Shown here: positions 7,753 to 15,377 of the stretch, one piece after another | Layout: each line of letters opens with the position of its first letter | Position numbering within the stretch: position 1 is the first letter of the stretch | Assembly: GCA_036377075.1 (NCBI GenBank) | Contig: DASUZB010000136.1 | Coordinates: 1-32,753 of the forward strand | Reading direction: 5' to 3' | DNA: 32,753 nt | Source of the DNA: DASUZB01 sp036377075 | GTDB lineage: Bacteria > Actinomycetota > CALGFH01 | Notes under the pieces: generated by a model | The model's input: the letters and a program-made list of their open reading frames with translations, nothing else | The model's database searches: none | Told to the model about the DNA's origin: nothing | Translations under genes and position numbers: made by a program

Positions 7753-9402
7753 TCAGGCGCGGCGGATGCGGATGCGGTCGAAGTCGGGTGCGAAGCCGCT
7801 CGGGTTGAAGAAGGTGAGCGAGTTGTCGCCGGCGCGCAGGGTGATCGTCACGTTGAGCCGGCCGACGCGGTCGAAGCCGCCGCTGTCCTCGAAGGAGAGC
7901 GGGATGCCCTGGCCGCCGTCGACCGAGAGGAGGGCGTCGCGCCGCTCGCCGCTGGCGTACCAGATGGTGAGCTGGTAGGAGCCGAGGCTGGGCGCCTGCA
8001 GGCCGGCGAAGGTCAGCGTCCCGCGCTTGCCGACGAAGCCGACCTTGGTGTTGCCCGAGCAGCGGTCGCACCCTGCCGGACGGGCGCCGCCGGCCAGGAT
8101 CGCCGACTCGGCCTCGCGGTCGATGCGCAGCGGCGCCAGGGTGGTCGTGGAGGTGGTGGTGGTGGAAGCGACCGGCGTGGTCGAGCTGGGCGCCACCCGC
8201 GACGTCGGCGGCGACGTCGGTGGGGCCGCCAGCCGCGGCCGGGTCGCCGGCTGGTCGGTCCCTGCCAGGCGGGCCAGCACGCGGATCCCGACGACCACGC
8301 CGATGACCGCCAGCACCGCGAGGAAGACCGCGATCAGCCCGACGGCGAGCGCGTCGCGGGGCGGGTCGGGCTCGGCGCCCGCGCCGGGCGCCTCCGGGAG
8401 GGGGACGCCATGGCCCACCCAGGGCGGCGCCTCGACCCGGGTCGCCGCCGCGTCCGCCGGGCTGAAGCGGGTGCTGGCGTCCTCGGCGACCCTGGTGGCG
8501 ACGTCGGCCGGCGGCGCCGGGCCCGCCGGGGACGGCAGGACGGTGGTGGACGCCGCCACCGGTGCCCGGGTGGGGACCAGGGCGGGCTGCCCGGTGGGGG
8601 CCTGCGTGGCGGCGGGGAGGTGTAGCGGCGCGCCGGGGGCCGCCTCGACCAGCAGCCGGGCGGCCTCCCGGGCCGCGGGGCGCTCGCCGGGGTCCGCCGC
8701 CAGCAGGCGGGCCAGCGCCGACCCCAGCCAGCCTGCCAGCTCCGGCGCGGGCCTGGCTCCCGACGGGGGCTGGCCGACCACCGCGTAGTGCAGCGTCGCG
8801 GCGGCCGCCCAGACGTCGACCGCCGGGCCGGGAGGGCCGCTGGCGGCCAGTTCCGGGGCGGTCACCCGCGACCCTGAGGGCGCGGCGAGCGCGCGGGGGT
8901 GCAGGTGCAGGACGCCGCTGCCGAGCCCGACCAGCTTGGCCGCGCCCGCCGAGGTCACCAGCAGGGTGCCCGGGCTGACCGCGCCGTGCACCAGGCCGGC
9001 CTGGTGCATCGCGCCGAGGCCGGCGAGGACCTCGGCGGCGAGCTGCGCACCCCGCCGCGGCGGCAGCGGACCGTGCCGGCGCACCAGCTGGTGCAGGGTC
9101 ACGCCCTCGACCAGCTCCATCACCACGACGGGCTGGCCGCCGTCGTCGACCAGGTCGTGCACGGCGGCCAGCGCCGGGTGGCGGACGGTCGCGGCGACGG
9201 CGGCCTCGCGGCGGAGCCCGGCGGCCAGCGAGGGCAGTTCCGCGGCGGGCAGCCACTCCGGCGGGCGCAGCCACTTCAGGGCCACCGGCCGGTCGCCGAC
9301 CAGGTCGCGGGCGCGGCAGACCACGCCGAGGCCGCGACCGTGCAGCACGGCCTCGAGCACGTAGCGGTCGGCAACGAGCCGGCCGCCGGCGCCCTGCCAC
9401 AT
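7753..9402 (-). CDS. Membrane-anchored Ser/Thr pseudokinase with extracytoplasmic CBM6/35-like domain
   Basis: This 549-residue protein starts with a PknB-type kinase fold (about 12-255): a glycine-rich loop (HGRGLGVV), the ATP lysine in VALKW (K43), and PELAASGP and DVWAAAATL in the C-lobe. The catalytic loop reads VHGAVSPGTLLV where active kinases have HRDLKPxN, and the DFG site reads GLG (159-161). Both essential aspartates are therefore missing. A Pro/Thr-rich linker with a possible RFSP phosphosite leads to one membrane segment (352-374), a Thr/Ser-rich stalk, and a domain (425-549) like CBM6/35 carbohydrate-binding modules (YQLTIWYASG, TLRAGDNSLTF, FAPDFDRIRI), with C445 and C448 close together. 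I infer a receptor or scaffold that senses wall or polysaccharide. The ATG at 9402 has TAGCCT 7 bases upstream. Confidence 0.8.
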   Translation of the reverse strand: MWQGAGGRLVADRYVLEAVLHGRGLGVVCRARDLVGDRPVALKWLRPPEWLPAAELPSLAAGLRREAAVAATVRHPALAAVHDLVDDGGQPVVVMELVEGVTLHQLVRRHGPLPPRRGAQLAAEVLAGLGAMHQAGLVHGAVSPGTLLVTSAGAAKLVGLGSGVLHLHPRALAAPSGSRVTAPELAASGPPGPAVDVWAAAATLHYAVVGQPPSGARPAPELAGWLGSALARLLAADPGERPAAREAARLLVEAAPGAPLHLPAATQAPTGQPALVPTRAPVAASTTVLPSPAGPAPPADVATRVAEDASTRFSPADAAATRVEAPPWVGHGVPLPEAPGAGAEPDPPRDALAVGLIAVFLAVLAVIGVVVGIRVLARLAGTDQPATRPRLAAPPTSPPTSRVAPSSTTPVASTTTTSTTTLAPLRIDREAESAILAGGARPAGCDRCSGNTKVGFVGKRGTLTFAGLQAPSLGSYQLTIWYASGERRDALLSVDGGQGIPLSFEDSGGFDRVGRLNVTITLRAGDNSLTFFNPSGFAPDFDRIRIRRA

Positions 9403-9409
9403 GGGCGGG

Positions 9410-9415
9410 AGGCTA
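9410..9415 (-). promoter_or_regulatory. -10 element of leaderless promoter (pseudokinase)
   Basis: TAGCCT on the minus strand is followed by 7 bases and the ATG at 9402. No Shine-Dalgarno lies between them. The kinase-like gene may thus be transcribed separately from the DUF4230 gene upstream. Confidence 0.5.
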
Positions 9416-9539
9416 CCGCATCCGGCGGCCGGGGGTCCGGGGGCTCGGCAGCGCGCGGAGGCCAGCTCCGTCACCCTGGCAGGTTCCCTGGGGAGGCCTG
9501 GAGGCTCCGCCCTTGCGCGGGCGCCCCCCCGGGGCGTCG

Positions 9540-10307
9540 CTACGTGGGCGGGTCGCGGAAGACGACCGTCACGTCGGTGTAGCCGAGCGAGCGGAGCATG
9601 CCCTGGAGCATCTCGCGGGTGTTCTGCTCGGCGCGGGCGGTCAGCTCGCTCTGGGTGGCGGCCTCGGCGAGCTTCTGCTCGGCGAGCTGGTACAGCTCCC
9701 GCTCGCTGGTCGGGTTGTCGGAGAACACCGAGCCGAGGCGGTCGAGCGCGCCGCGCTCCCGGTTGGCCACGTAACTGCGGGACGGGTCGACGTGCGGGTG
9801 GGCCAGCCGCGCGTGGGGGAGGGTGATGGTCGCCGAGCGCCGGTCCGGCGAGACGGTGACGGCGCGCGAGTCCAGGTGGGAGAAGTCCACCTCGGCGTCG
9901 ACCGTGCCGGCGGCGACGAACAGGGTGCGCTCGCCCTTGAGGAACGGGGGGATCAGGCGGGAGCGCTTCTCGATGTCCACCAGCACCTCGAAGTTGCCGG
10001 TGGCGGCCTTGTGGACGCTGAGGTCCTGGATCGACCTGAGCAGCACCGGCTGGCTGCGGTCGACGCTCCTGGCCGCGAACGGGTTGGGCAGCGAGGGCCA
10101 CAGCCGCAGGTCGGCCACGCGGCCGACGACGGCGAAGACGACCACGATGGCCACCAGCGCGACCAGCGCCCACAGGCGCGAGCGGCGCGCGGGCGGGCGC
10201 GGCGGCGGCTCGCGCGGCTGCAGCGGCACGGTCGGCGGCCCGCTGTCGGGGGCGTACCGCTGGCCGGTCGCCCCGGACCGTCTCCCGTCGCCCTGGTCGG
10301 CGCTCAT
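9540..10307 (-). CDS. DUF4230 single-pass membrane protein
   Basis: This 255-residue protein has a Pro/Arg-rich cytoplasmic start (1-43), one membrane segment (about 45-63) and an extracytoplasmic domain matching DUF4230: LLRSIQDLSVHKAATGNFEV, then a strand-rich core with ERTLFVAAGTVDAEVDFS and TVSPDRRSATITLPHARL, and a charged C-terminal helix (ERELYQLAEQKLAEAA). The biochemical role of DUF4230 is not known. Its start is the ATG at 10307, 6 bases after a TACAAC hexamer, so it may be leaderless; I see no clear ribosome site. It lies between the PP2C phosphatase and the kinase-like gene on the same strand, which suggests a link to envelope signalling. Confidence 0.8.
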   Translation of the reverse strand: MSADQGDGRRSGATGQRYAPDSGPPTVPLQPREPPPRPPARRSRLWALVALVAIVVVFAVVGRVADLRLWPSLPNPFAARSVDRSQPVLLRSIQDLSVHKAATGNFEVLVDIEKRSRLIPPFLKGERTLFVAAGTVDAEVDFSHLDSRAVTVSPDRRSATITLPHARLAHPHVDPSRSYVANRERGALDRLGSVFSDNPTSERELYQLAEQKLAEAATQSELTARAEQNTREMLQGMLRSLGYTDVTVVFRDPPT

Positions 10308-10313
10308 GCCCAC

Positions 10314-10319
10314 GTTGTA
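10314..10319 (-). promoter_or_regulatory. Possible -10 of leaderless promoter (DUF4230 gene)
   Basis: TACAAC on the minus strand ends 6 bases before the ATG at 10307. It departs from TANNNT at the last base but keeps the spacing of the other leaderless genes here. Confidence 0.35.
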
Positions 10320-10411
10320 CCCCCTGGAGCCGCCCGCCAAAGGTCGCGGGCAGCGCGCTCCGGGCCAATCGTGCCACGTCCCCGTGACCTGCACGTGCTG
10401 GCGTCTATCGT

Positions 10412-10429
10412 CCGATAACTGATTCGGTT
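10412..10429. repeat. CCGATAA-NNN-ATTCGGTT motif, copy 1
   Basis: The site shares 15 of 18 bases with the copy at 17141-17158; only the central three differ. It is an imperfect dyad (CCGA at one side, TCGG at the other). It lies 105 bases upstream of the DUF4230 start, in the gap behind the PP2C gene. A transcription-factor site is the simplest reading. Confidence 0.45.
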
Positions 10430-10486
10430 TCGGGGCCTCAGCGGGGTGGCGGGGGACCCCGGCCGGGAGGGGAGCGTGCCCCCGGG

Positions 10487-11221
10487 TCAGTCGGGGTCCG
10501 GGTCCACCCGGAGCAGGACGACGGTGACGTTGTCGGGGCCGCCGGCCAGGTTGGCGGCCCCGATCAGCGCCGCGCAGGCCTCGTCGCCGTCCTGCCTGGT
10601 GGCGAGCACCTCGGCGATGGAGCGGTCGGCCACCGGGTCGGTGAGCCCGTCCGAGCAGATCAGCACCTGGTCGCCCGGCTGCAGGGCCAGCGGGGGGAGC
10701 AGGTCGACCTCCAGGTCGGCGTCGAGGCCAACGGCAGTCACCAGGACGCTCCGGAAGGGGTGGGAGGCCGCCTCCTCCTCGCTCAGCCGCAGCTGCCGCA
10801 CGAGCTGGGCGACCACGGTGTGGTCGCGGGTGAGCTGGCGCAGCCCATCGCCCTCGCGCAGCAGGTAGGCGCGGCTGTCGCCGACGTGCGCGACGACCAG
10901 GTGGTCCTGGTGGAGCAGGGCGGCGGTCAGGGTGGTCGCCATGCCGGCGTAGTCGGCCCTGGAGGCGCCCTTCTCCATCACCGCCCGGTTGGCGGCGGCG
11001 AACCCGTCGGCCAGCGTCCGCCCCGCCGCCTCGAGGCTGTCCGGCCGCGCGCGCTCGAACGGGGCGAGGGCGTCGATGGCGGTCTTCGAGGCGACCTCGC
11101 CGGCGCGGCGGCCGCCGAGGCCGTCGGCGACGGCGAACAGGGTGGTCCCGCAGTGGTGCGCGTCCTCGTTGCCCTTGCGGACGCGACCACGATCGGTCGC
11201 GGCGAACGCGCGCACGTCCAT
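10487..11221 (-). CDS. PP2C-family Ser/Thr protein phosphatase
   Basis: This 244-residue soluble protein has every PP2C metal and catalytic motif: RKGNED (D20), VADGLGG (D33, G34), GMATTLTAALL, AHVGDSRAYLL (about 111-121), LTRDHT, ICSDGLTD (D191) and GGPDNVTVV (D230, N231). It should remove phosphate from Ser/Thr residues in the cytoplasm using two Mn or Mg ions. It matches the minimal PstP-type catalytic domain but lacks the membrane anchor and external domain of PstP. The ATG at 11221 has GAGGAGG 8 bases upstream, and TATGAT at 11253-11258 is a good -10. It heads a minus-strand set with DUF4230 and the kinase-like gene. No active kinase is visible in the window. Confidence 0.92.
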   Translation of the reverse strand: MDVRAFAATDRGRVRKGNEDAHHCGTTLFAVADGLGGRRAGEVASKTAIDALAPFERARPDSLEAAGRTLADGFAAANRAVMEKGASRADYAGMATTLTAALLHQDHLVVAHVGDSRAYLLREGDGLRQLTRDHTVVAQLVRQLRLSEEEAASHPFRSVLVTAVGLDADLEVDLLPPLALQPGDQVLICSDGLTDPVADRSIAEVLATRQDGDEACAALIGAANLAGGPDNVTVVLLRVDPDPD

Positions 11222-11252
11222 CCCACCGGCCTCCTCGCTCGTGGTTGCGCGA

Positions 11253-11258
11253 ATCATA
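11253..11258 (-). promoter_or_regulatory. -10 element of the PP2C promoter
   Basis: TATGAT on the minus strand lies 31 bases before the ATG at 11221, leaving room for a normal leader with the GAGGAGG ribosome site. No strong -35 is visible. Confidence 0.45.
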
Positions 11259-11329
11259 GAGGGCGCGCGGCGCCGAGACGGTCGACCCGGCGTCACGGTC
11301 GCGAGACGATTGGCGAGCCGCGGGTGCTC

Positions 11330-11335
11330 TACCCT
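11330..11335 (+). promoter_or_regulatory. -10 element of leaderless promoter (first MFS gene)
   Basis: TACCCT is followed by 7 bases and the ATG at 11343, with no Shine-Dalgarno sequence in between. Confidence 0.5.
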
Positions 11336-11342
11336 GGCGGTG

Positions 11343-12584
11343 ATGGAGCCACCCCGTCCCGAGCCGGTTGGCGTGAGTGCTCCGGTCGGGGTCGCACCGC
11401 GGCGCGCCCAGGCCGGCACCGCGCTGGTCTTCTTCGTCCACGGCGTGGTGATCGCCACCTGGGTGCCGCGCATCCCGGCGATCAAGGAGCGCCTCGGGCT
11501 GACCGAGGGCTCGCTCGGGGTCGCGCTGCTCGGCCTCGCGGTCGGCGCGCTGCTCGCGATGCAGCTGGTGGGCCCGCTGCTGGGCCGCTTCGGCAGCCGG
11601 CCGGTGACCAGGGCGGCGGCGCTGGCCAACGCGGCGCTGCTGGTCGTCCCGGCGCTCGCCTGGAACCTCCCCTCCCTGCTGGTGGCGCTGTGGCTGTTCG
11701 GGGTCAGCATCGGGCTGCTCGACACGGCCATGAACGCGCACGGGGTGGTGGTGGAGCGGGTCCGCGGGCGGCCGATCATGGCGGGGCTGCACGGCCTGTG
11801 GAGCGTCGGCGGGCTGGTCGGCTCGGTCGCCGCCGGCTTCGCCGCCCACGCCGGCTGGGACCCGCTGCCGCACTTCGCGCTCACCGCGGCCGTGCTCGGG
11901 GTGCTGGTGCTGGCGGGCACCCGCGGGCTGCTGCCCGCCACCGCCGACCGCCTCGGTGCCCCCGCCCAGCGGGGCAGGCGCGGGGACGGTGCCCTGGCGC
12001 GGCGGGGGCGGGCGGTGCTGCTGCTCGGCCTGGTGGGCTTCTGCTCCTTCGTCGGCGAGGGCACCGCGGCCGACTGGAGCGCGCTGTACCTGCGCCAGCT
12101 CGGCGCGAGCGCGGGCGCGGCCGCCGCCGGGTTCGCCGCCTTCTCGCTGGCGATGGCGACCTGCCGCCTGCTCGGCGACCGGCTCACGGCGCGGGCCGGC
12201 CCGGTCCTGATGGTCCGCGCCGGCGGCCTGGTCGCCGCGTGCGGGCTCGGCCTCGGCGTGGCCTTCGCCCGGCAGCCATGGGCCGTCCTCGGGTTCGGCC
12301 TGCTCGGCGTCGGGCTGGCCGCGGTCGTGCCGATCGCCTTCAGCGCCGCCGGCAACCTCGGCGGCCACGGCGGGGTGGGCATCGCCCGCGTGGCCAGCCT
12401 CGCCTACCTCGGCACCCTCGCCGGCCCGCCGGCGATCGGGTTCACCGCCGAGCTGCTCGGGCTACGGCTCGCGCTGCTCATCCCGCTGGTCCTGAGCCTG
12501 GTGATCGCGCTGTGCGCCGGCGGCGTCGCCACCGCCGCCGGCCCGCGGCGTCACCGGTCAGGAACCGCCGGATTGGAACGTTGA
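11343..12584 (+). CDS. MFS transporter
   Basis: This is a 413-residue protein with about 12 hydrophobic segments in two six-helix halves, joined by an Arg/Gly-rich cytoplasmic loop (PAQRGRRGDGALARRGR, about residues 208-224). The first half has ATWVPRIPAIKERLGLTEGSLGVALLG and the MFS motif-A-like GPLLGRFGSRPVTR. MAGLHGLWSVGGLVGS and GEGTAADWSALYLR resemble the YbjJ-type MFS subgroup, whose substrates are not established. The direction of transport is unknown. The ATG at 11343 follows a TACCCT -10 by 7 bases. It is divergent from the PP2C gene. Its stop codon lies inside the left arm of a long inverted repeat. Confidence 0.85.
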   Translation: MEPPRPEPVGVSAPVGVAPRRAQAGTALVFFVHGVVIATWVPRIPAIKERLGLTEGSLGVALLGLAVGALLAMQLVGPLLGRFGSRPVTRAAALANAALLVVPALAWNLPSLLVALWLFGVSIGLLDTAMNAHGVVVERVRGRPIMAGLHGLWSVGGLVGSVAAGFAAHAGWDPLPHFALTAAVLGVLVLAGTRGLLPATADRLGAPAQRGRRGDGALARRGRAVLLLGLVGFCSFVGEGTAADWSALYLRQLGASAGAAAAGFAAFSLAMATCRLLGDRLTARAGPVLMVRAGGLVAACGLGLGVAFARQPWAVLGFGLLGVGLAAVVPIAFSAAGNLGGHGGVGIARVASLAYLGTLAGPPAIGFTAELLGLRLALLIPLVLSLVIALCAGGVATAAGPRRHRSGTAGLER

Positions 12585-12671
12585 CCGGTTGCCGCCTGAC
12601 TGCCGGATGTCGGCGTGGTGTGGGACCATGCGGCCCGGCGGCAACCGGTCAACTTATCCGGCGGCGGTTCC
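12561..12671. repeat. 111-bp imperfect inverted repeat between two MFS genes
   Basis: A perfect 17-bp arm, GTTGACCGGTTGCCGCC at 12580-12596, is repeated inverted at 12637-12653. Outside it, CCGGAT (12568-12573) pairs with ATCCGG (12656-12661) and GGAACCG (12561-12567) with CGGTTCC (12665-12671), with short bulges. In all about 30 bp can pair around a 40-base loop. The left arm covers the stop codon of the first MFS gene, and the right arm ends 51 bases before the second. I see no target-site duplication or ORF, so an insertion sequence is unlikely. Confidence 0.7.
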
Positions 12672-12722
12672 TCGGAGAATAATCAGGTCGGACGCCGTCA
12701 CCGACGCGACAGGAACAGCGCT

Positions 12723-14021
12723 GTGCCCCAGGACGACCGCTGGCGCGCCTTCCGGCTGCTGGCCCTCTCGCAGGCCGCCCACGCCGCCGGCGACGTGCTG
12801 GTCGCCGTCGCCCTCGCCAACACCCTGTTCTTCTCCGTCCCGCTCGGCGAGGCGCGCGGCAAGGTCGCCCTCTACCTGGGGCTCACCATGGCCCCGTTCG
12901 CGCTGCTCTCACCCCTGGTCGGGCCGTGGCTCGACCGGCGCAGGGGCGCCTACCGCAGCGCCGTCGTGGTGGCCATGGGCGCCCGGGTGCTGCTGGCGGT
13001 GCTGCTGTCCAGCCGCACCGACCGGCTGCTGCTCTACCCCCTCGCCTTCGGCCTGCTGGTCTTCTCCCGCGTGCACGTGGTCAGCCGCGCCGCGCTCGTG
13101 CCCGAGGTGACCCCGCCCGGCCGGACGCTGCTGTGGGCCAACGGCCGCCTGGCGGTGATCGCGGTGCTCGGCGGCGCGGTCGCCGCCGGCCCGGCGGTCG
13201 CCCTCAACCACTTCCTCGGCCCCGCCGGGGCGCTGTGGGCGGCCGCCCTGACCTTCGCCGGCGGGCTCGCGGCCGGGGTGTCGCTGCCGCTGGCCGACGG
13301 GGCCGGCGAGCGCCGCCCCGAGCGGCCGGTCGCCTACCGCGAGCTGCTCTCCTCGCGGCTGCTCGCCGGCGGCATCGTGATGGCGACCATGCGCGCGGCG
13401 GTCGGCTTCACCACCTTCCTGCTCGCCTTCCTGCTGCGGGCCGAGGGGGCGGGCGGCCGCGGCCTCGCCGTGGTCGTGGTGGCCGCCTCGGTCGGCGGCT
13501 TCGCCGGCTCGGCGCTGGCGCCGGGGCTGCGCCGGACCCTCTCCGAGTCGCTCCTGCTGCTGGTCGCGCTGCTGGTGGTCGGGCTGTCGGCCGGCTGGAC
13601 CGCGAGCGGCTTCTCGCTGGCCAGCGCGGCCGTGCTCGCCACCGTGGTCGGGCTGGCGGCCGCCGCCGGCCGGCTCGCCTTCGACAGCCTGCTGCAGGGC
13701 GACGCGCCCGAGCACGTCCGCGCGCGCACCTTCGCCCGCTACGAGACGATCTTCCAGCTCTGCTGGGTCACCGGGGCCGGGCTCGCGGCGGCCGTGCCCT
13801 TCGGACCGGGCGACGGCCTCGGCACGCTCGCCGCCCTCTGCCTGCTGGGCCTGCTGGTCTCCGCCCGCGGGCTGCTGCGGCGCCGCCACGCGGCCACCCG
13901 CCGCCGCGGCGCCCCGCCCCGCGGCGAACGCGAGTGGGCCGTGCGCGGCCTGCTGCGGCGCGAGGCCGCGGTCCGTCGCATCCGCCCGGCCGACCCCGAC
14001 CGCCCCGACCGGCCCGGCTGA
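12723..14021 (+). CDS. MFS-type transporter
   Basis: This 432-residue protein has about 12 hydrophobic segments and a basic cytoplasmic tail (about 385-432, RRRHAATRRRG and RRIRPADPDRPDRPG). The first half has the MFS motif-A-like LSPLVGPWLDRRRGAYRSAVV. The sequence FSRVHVVSRAALVPEVTPPGR resembles a group of actinobacterial drug/metabolite exporters, and LASAAVLATVVGLAAAAGRL leads to an amphipathic turn, DSLLQGDAPEHVRARTFARYE, also typical of that group. The substrate is unknown. The GTG at 12723 has AGGA at 12711-12714, 8 bases before it, and a weak TAATCA -10 lies about 37 bases upstream. It is not clearly co-transcribed with the first MFS gene, because the inverted repeat sits between them. 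Confidence 0.8.
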   Translation: MPQDDRWRAFRLLALSQAAHAAGDVLVAVALANTLFFSVPLGEARGKVALYLGLTMAPFALLSPLVGPWLDRRRGAYRSAVVVAMGARVLLAVLLSSRTDRLLLYPLAFGLLVFSRVHVVSRAALVPEVTPPGRTLLWANGRLAVIAVLGGAVAAGPAVALNHFLGPAGALWAAALTFAGGLAAGVSLPLADGAGERRPERPVAYRELLSSRLLAGGIVMATMRAAVGFTTFLLAFLLRAEGAGGRGLAVVVVAASVGGFAGSALAPGLRRTLSESLLLLVALLVVGLSAGWTASGFSLASAAVLATVVGLAAAAGRLAFDSLLQGDAPEHVRARTFARYETIFQLCWVTGAGLAAAVPFGPGDGLGTLAALCLLGLLVSARGLLRRRHAATRRRGAPPRGEREWAVRGLLRREAAVRRIRPADPDRPDRPG

Positions 14022-14049
14022 CCGGCGCCACGGGCCCGGCGACCGCCTG

Positions 14050-14094
14050 CGCCCGAGGGAGCAGGCGGCGGCCACCCGCCTGCTCCCGTGGGCG
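14050..14094 (+). terminator. Strong hairpin terminator after the second MFS gene
   Basis: A perfect 12-bp stem (14057-14068 with 14076-14087) has a 7-base loop. It is extended by CGCCC/GGGCG (14050-14054 with 14090-14094) after a 2x2 internal mismatch. No U-tract follows, as is common in actinobacterial hairpin terminators. It starts 28 bases after the stop codon. Confidence 0.65.
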
Positions 14095-14143
14095 TAGGCG
14101 CCGCGCACCCCGCTGAGCGATGACGGCCGCCGCCTTCAGGGCC

Positions 14144-14149
14144 TACGCT
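14144..14149 (+). promoter_or_regulatory. -10 element of the histidine kinase promoter
   Basis: TACGCT ends 10 bases before the ATG at 14160. The predicted start site leaves at most a few bases of leader and no ribosome site, so translation is probably leaderless or nearly so. Confidence 0.45.
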
Positions 14150-14159
14150 GCGGTTCGAG

Positions 14160-15377
14160 ATGAACGAGAGCGTCAGCGCCCGACCGGTCCGCGACCGGCT
14201 CTGGTCCGCCCTGGGCGGGTCCGGCGACCTCGCGCGCGCCGCGGCGATCGGCGTCGTCCAGGTCGGCGCCACCTTCTTCGCCGCGCACAACCAGCCCGAG
14301 CGAAAGCACCTCGGCCTGCTCGCCGTCGCGCTGCTGGTGGCCGGCCCGGCCGCGCTGGTCGTGCGCCGCCGCTGGCCGCTGCAGGTGCTGGCCTTCGTGC
14401 TGGCCGTGACCCTCGCCTACTACGTGCTGGGCTACCCGTACGGGCCGGTGTTCCTGGCGCTGATCGTCGCCCTGTTCACCGCCGTCACCCGCGGCCACCG
14501 GCGCGCCGCCTGGCTGCTCGCCGGCGCCGGCGTGGCGGCCTGGTTCGTGCTGCAGACGCTCGTCGGCTGGGGTCAGCCACCGGAGGCGCTCCACTTCGGG
14601 CTCGTCGCGGGCTGGCTGCTGGTGGTGCTGACCGTCTCGGAGATCGCCCGCGCGGGGCGGCAGCGCGCCGTCGAGGCCGAGGAGGCGCGCCGGCAGGAGG
14701 GCCGCCGGCGGGCCGACGAGGAGCGGCTGCGCATCGCGCGCGAGCTGCACGACGTGGTGGCGCACAACATCTCCCTGATCAACGTCCAGGCCGGCGTCGC
14801 GCTGCACCTGATCGACGAGCGGCCCGAGCAGGCCCGCACCGCCCTCGCCGCGATCAAGCAGGCCAGCAACGAGGCGCTCGGGGAGCTCCGCTCCGTGCTC
14901 GACGTGCTGCGGCAGGTCGACGAGGCGTCGCCGCGGGCGCCGACGGCCGGGCTGGCCGGCATCGACGACCTGGTCGCCCGTACCGCGGCCGCCGGCCTGG
15001 AGGTGCGCACCCGGGTCGAGGGCGAGCCCCGGCCCCTGCCCGCCGGCGTCGACCTGGCCGCCTTCCGCATCGTGCAGGAGGCCCTCACCAACGTCGCCAG
15101 GCACGCCGGCCCGGCGAGCGCCACCGTCCGCATCGCCTACGGCGACGACGACCTGACGGTGCAGGTGGACGACGACGGCCGCGGCACCGGCGGCGGTACC
15201 TCCGGCGGCGGCAACGGCATCCCGGGGATGCGCGAGCGCGCCGCCGCGCTCGGCGGGCGGCTGCGGGCGGGGCCGCGCCCCGGCGGCGGCTTCCAGGTGC
15301 TGGCCAGCCTGCCCATCGCCGCCGACGGGCACCGCCGCGGCGCCCCGGACGGCACCGACCCGGAGGTGGCCAGATGA
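14160..15377 (+). CDS. Sensor histidine kinase, NarL-partner (HisKA_3) type
   Basis: This 405-residue membrane kinase has four to five membrane segments in residues 25-160, with very short loops and no large outer domain, so the signal is probably read in or at the membrane. A charged coiled-coil-like helix (164-190) leads to the HisKA_3 dimerisation box, RIARELHDVVAHNISL, with the phospho-acceptor H197. The HATPase_c domain follows: AFRIVQEALTNVARHA (N box), DDDGRG (G1) and GNGIPGMRERAAALGG (G2). It should phosphorylate the response regulator encoded next; the two genes overlap by 4 bases (ATGA). The length is usual for actinobacterial kinases of this class. The stimulus and the regulon are unknown. 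Confidence 0.92.
   Translation: MNESVSARPVRDRLWSALGGSGDLARAAAIGVVQVGATFFAAHNQPERKHLGLLAVALLVAGPAALVVRRRWPLQVLAFVLAVTLAYYVLGYPYGPVFLALIVALFTAVTRGHRRAAWLLAGAGVAAWFVLQTLVGWGQPPEALHFGLVAGWLLVVLTVSEIARAGRQRAVEAEEARRQEGRRRADEERLRIARELHDVVAHNISLINVQAGVALHLIDERPEQARTALAAIKQASNEALGELRSVLDVLRQVDEASPRAPTAGLAGIDDLVARTAAAGLEVRTRVEGEPRPLPAGVDLAAFRIVQEALTNVARHAGPASATVRIAYGDDDLTVQVDDDGRGTGGGTSGGGNGIPGMRERAAALGGRLRAGPRPGGGFQVLASLPIAADGHRRGAPDGTDPEVAR

Noticed and set aside
7753..9402. Calling the protein an active Ser/Thr kinase
   Set aside because: The HRD and DFG aspartates are both replaced (HGA and GLG), so I describe it as a pseudokinase.
9540..12368. Open frame of about 940 codons on the minus strand running from the first MFS gene into the DUF4230 gene
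   Set aside because: Only its last 255 codons (from 10307) look like a protein; the rest is an antisense shadow of the MFS gene and an out-of-frame reading of the PP2C gene.
12561..12671. Insertion sequence or MITE
   Set aside because: The arms are imperfect, there is no target-site duplication and no transposase in the window. Only a copy-number search could revive the idea.
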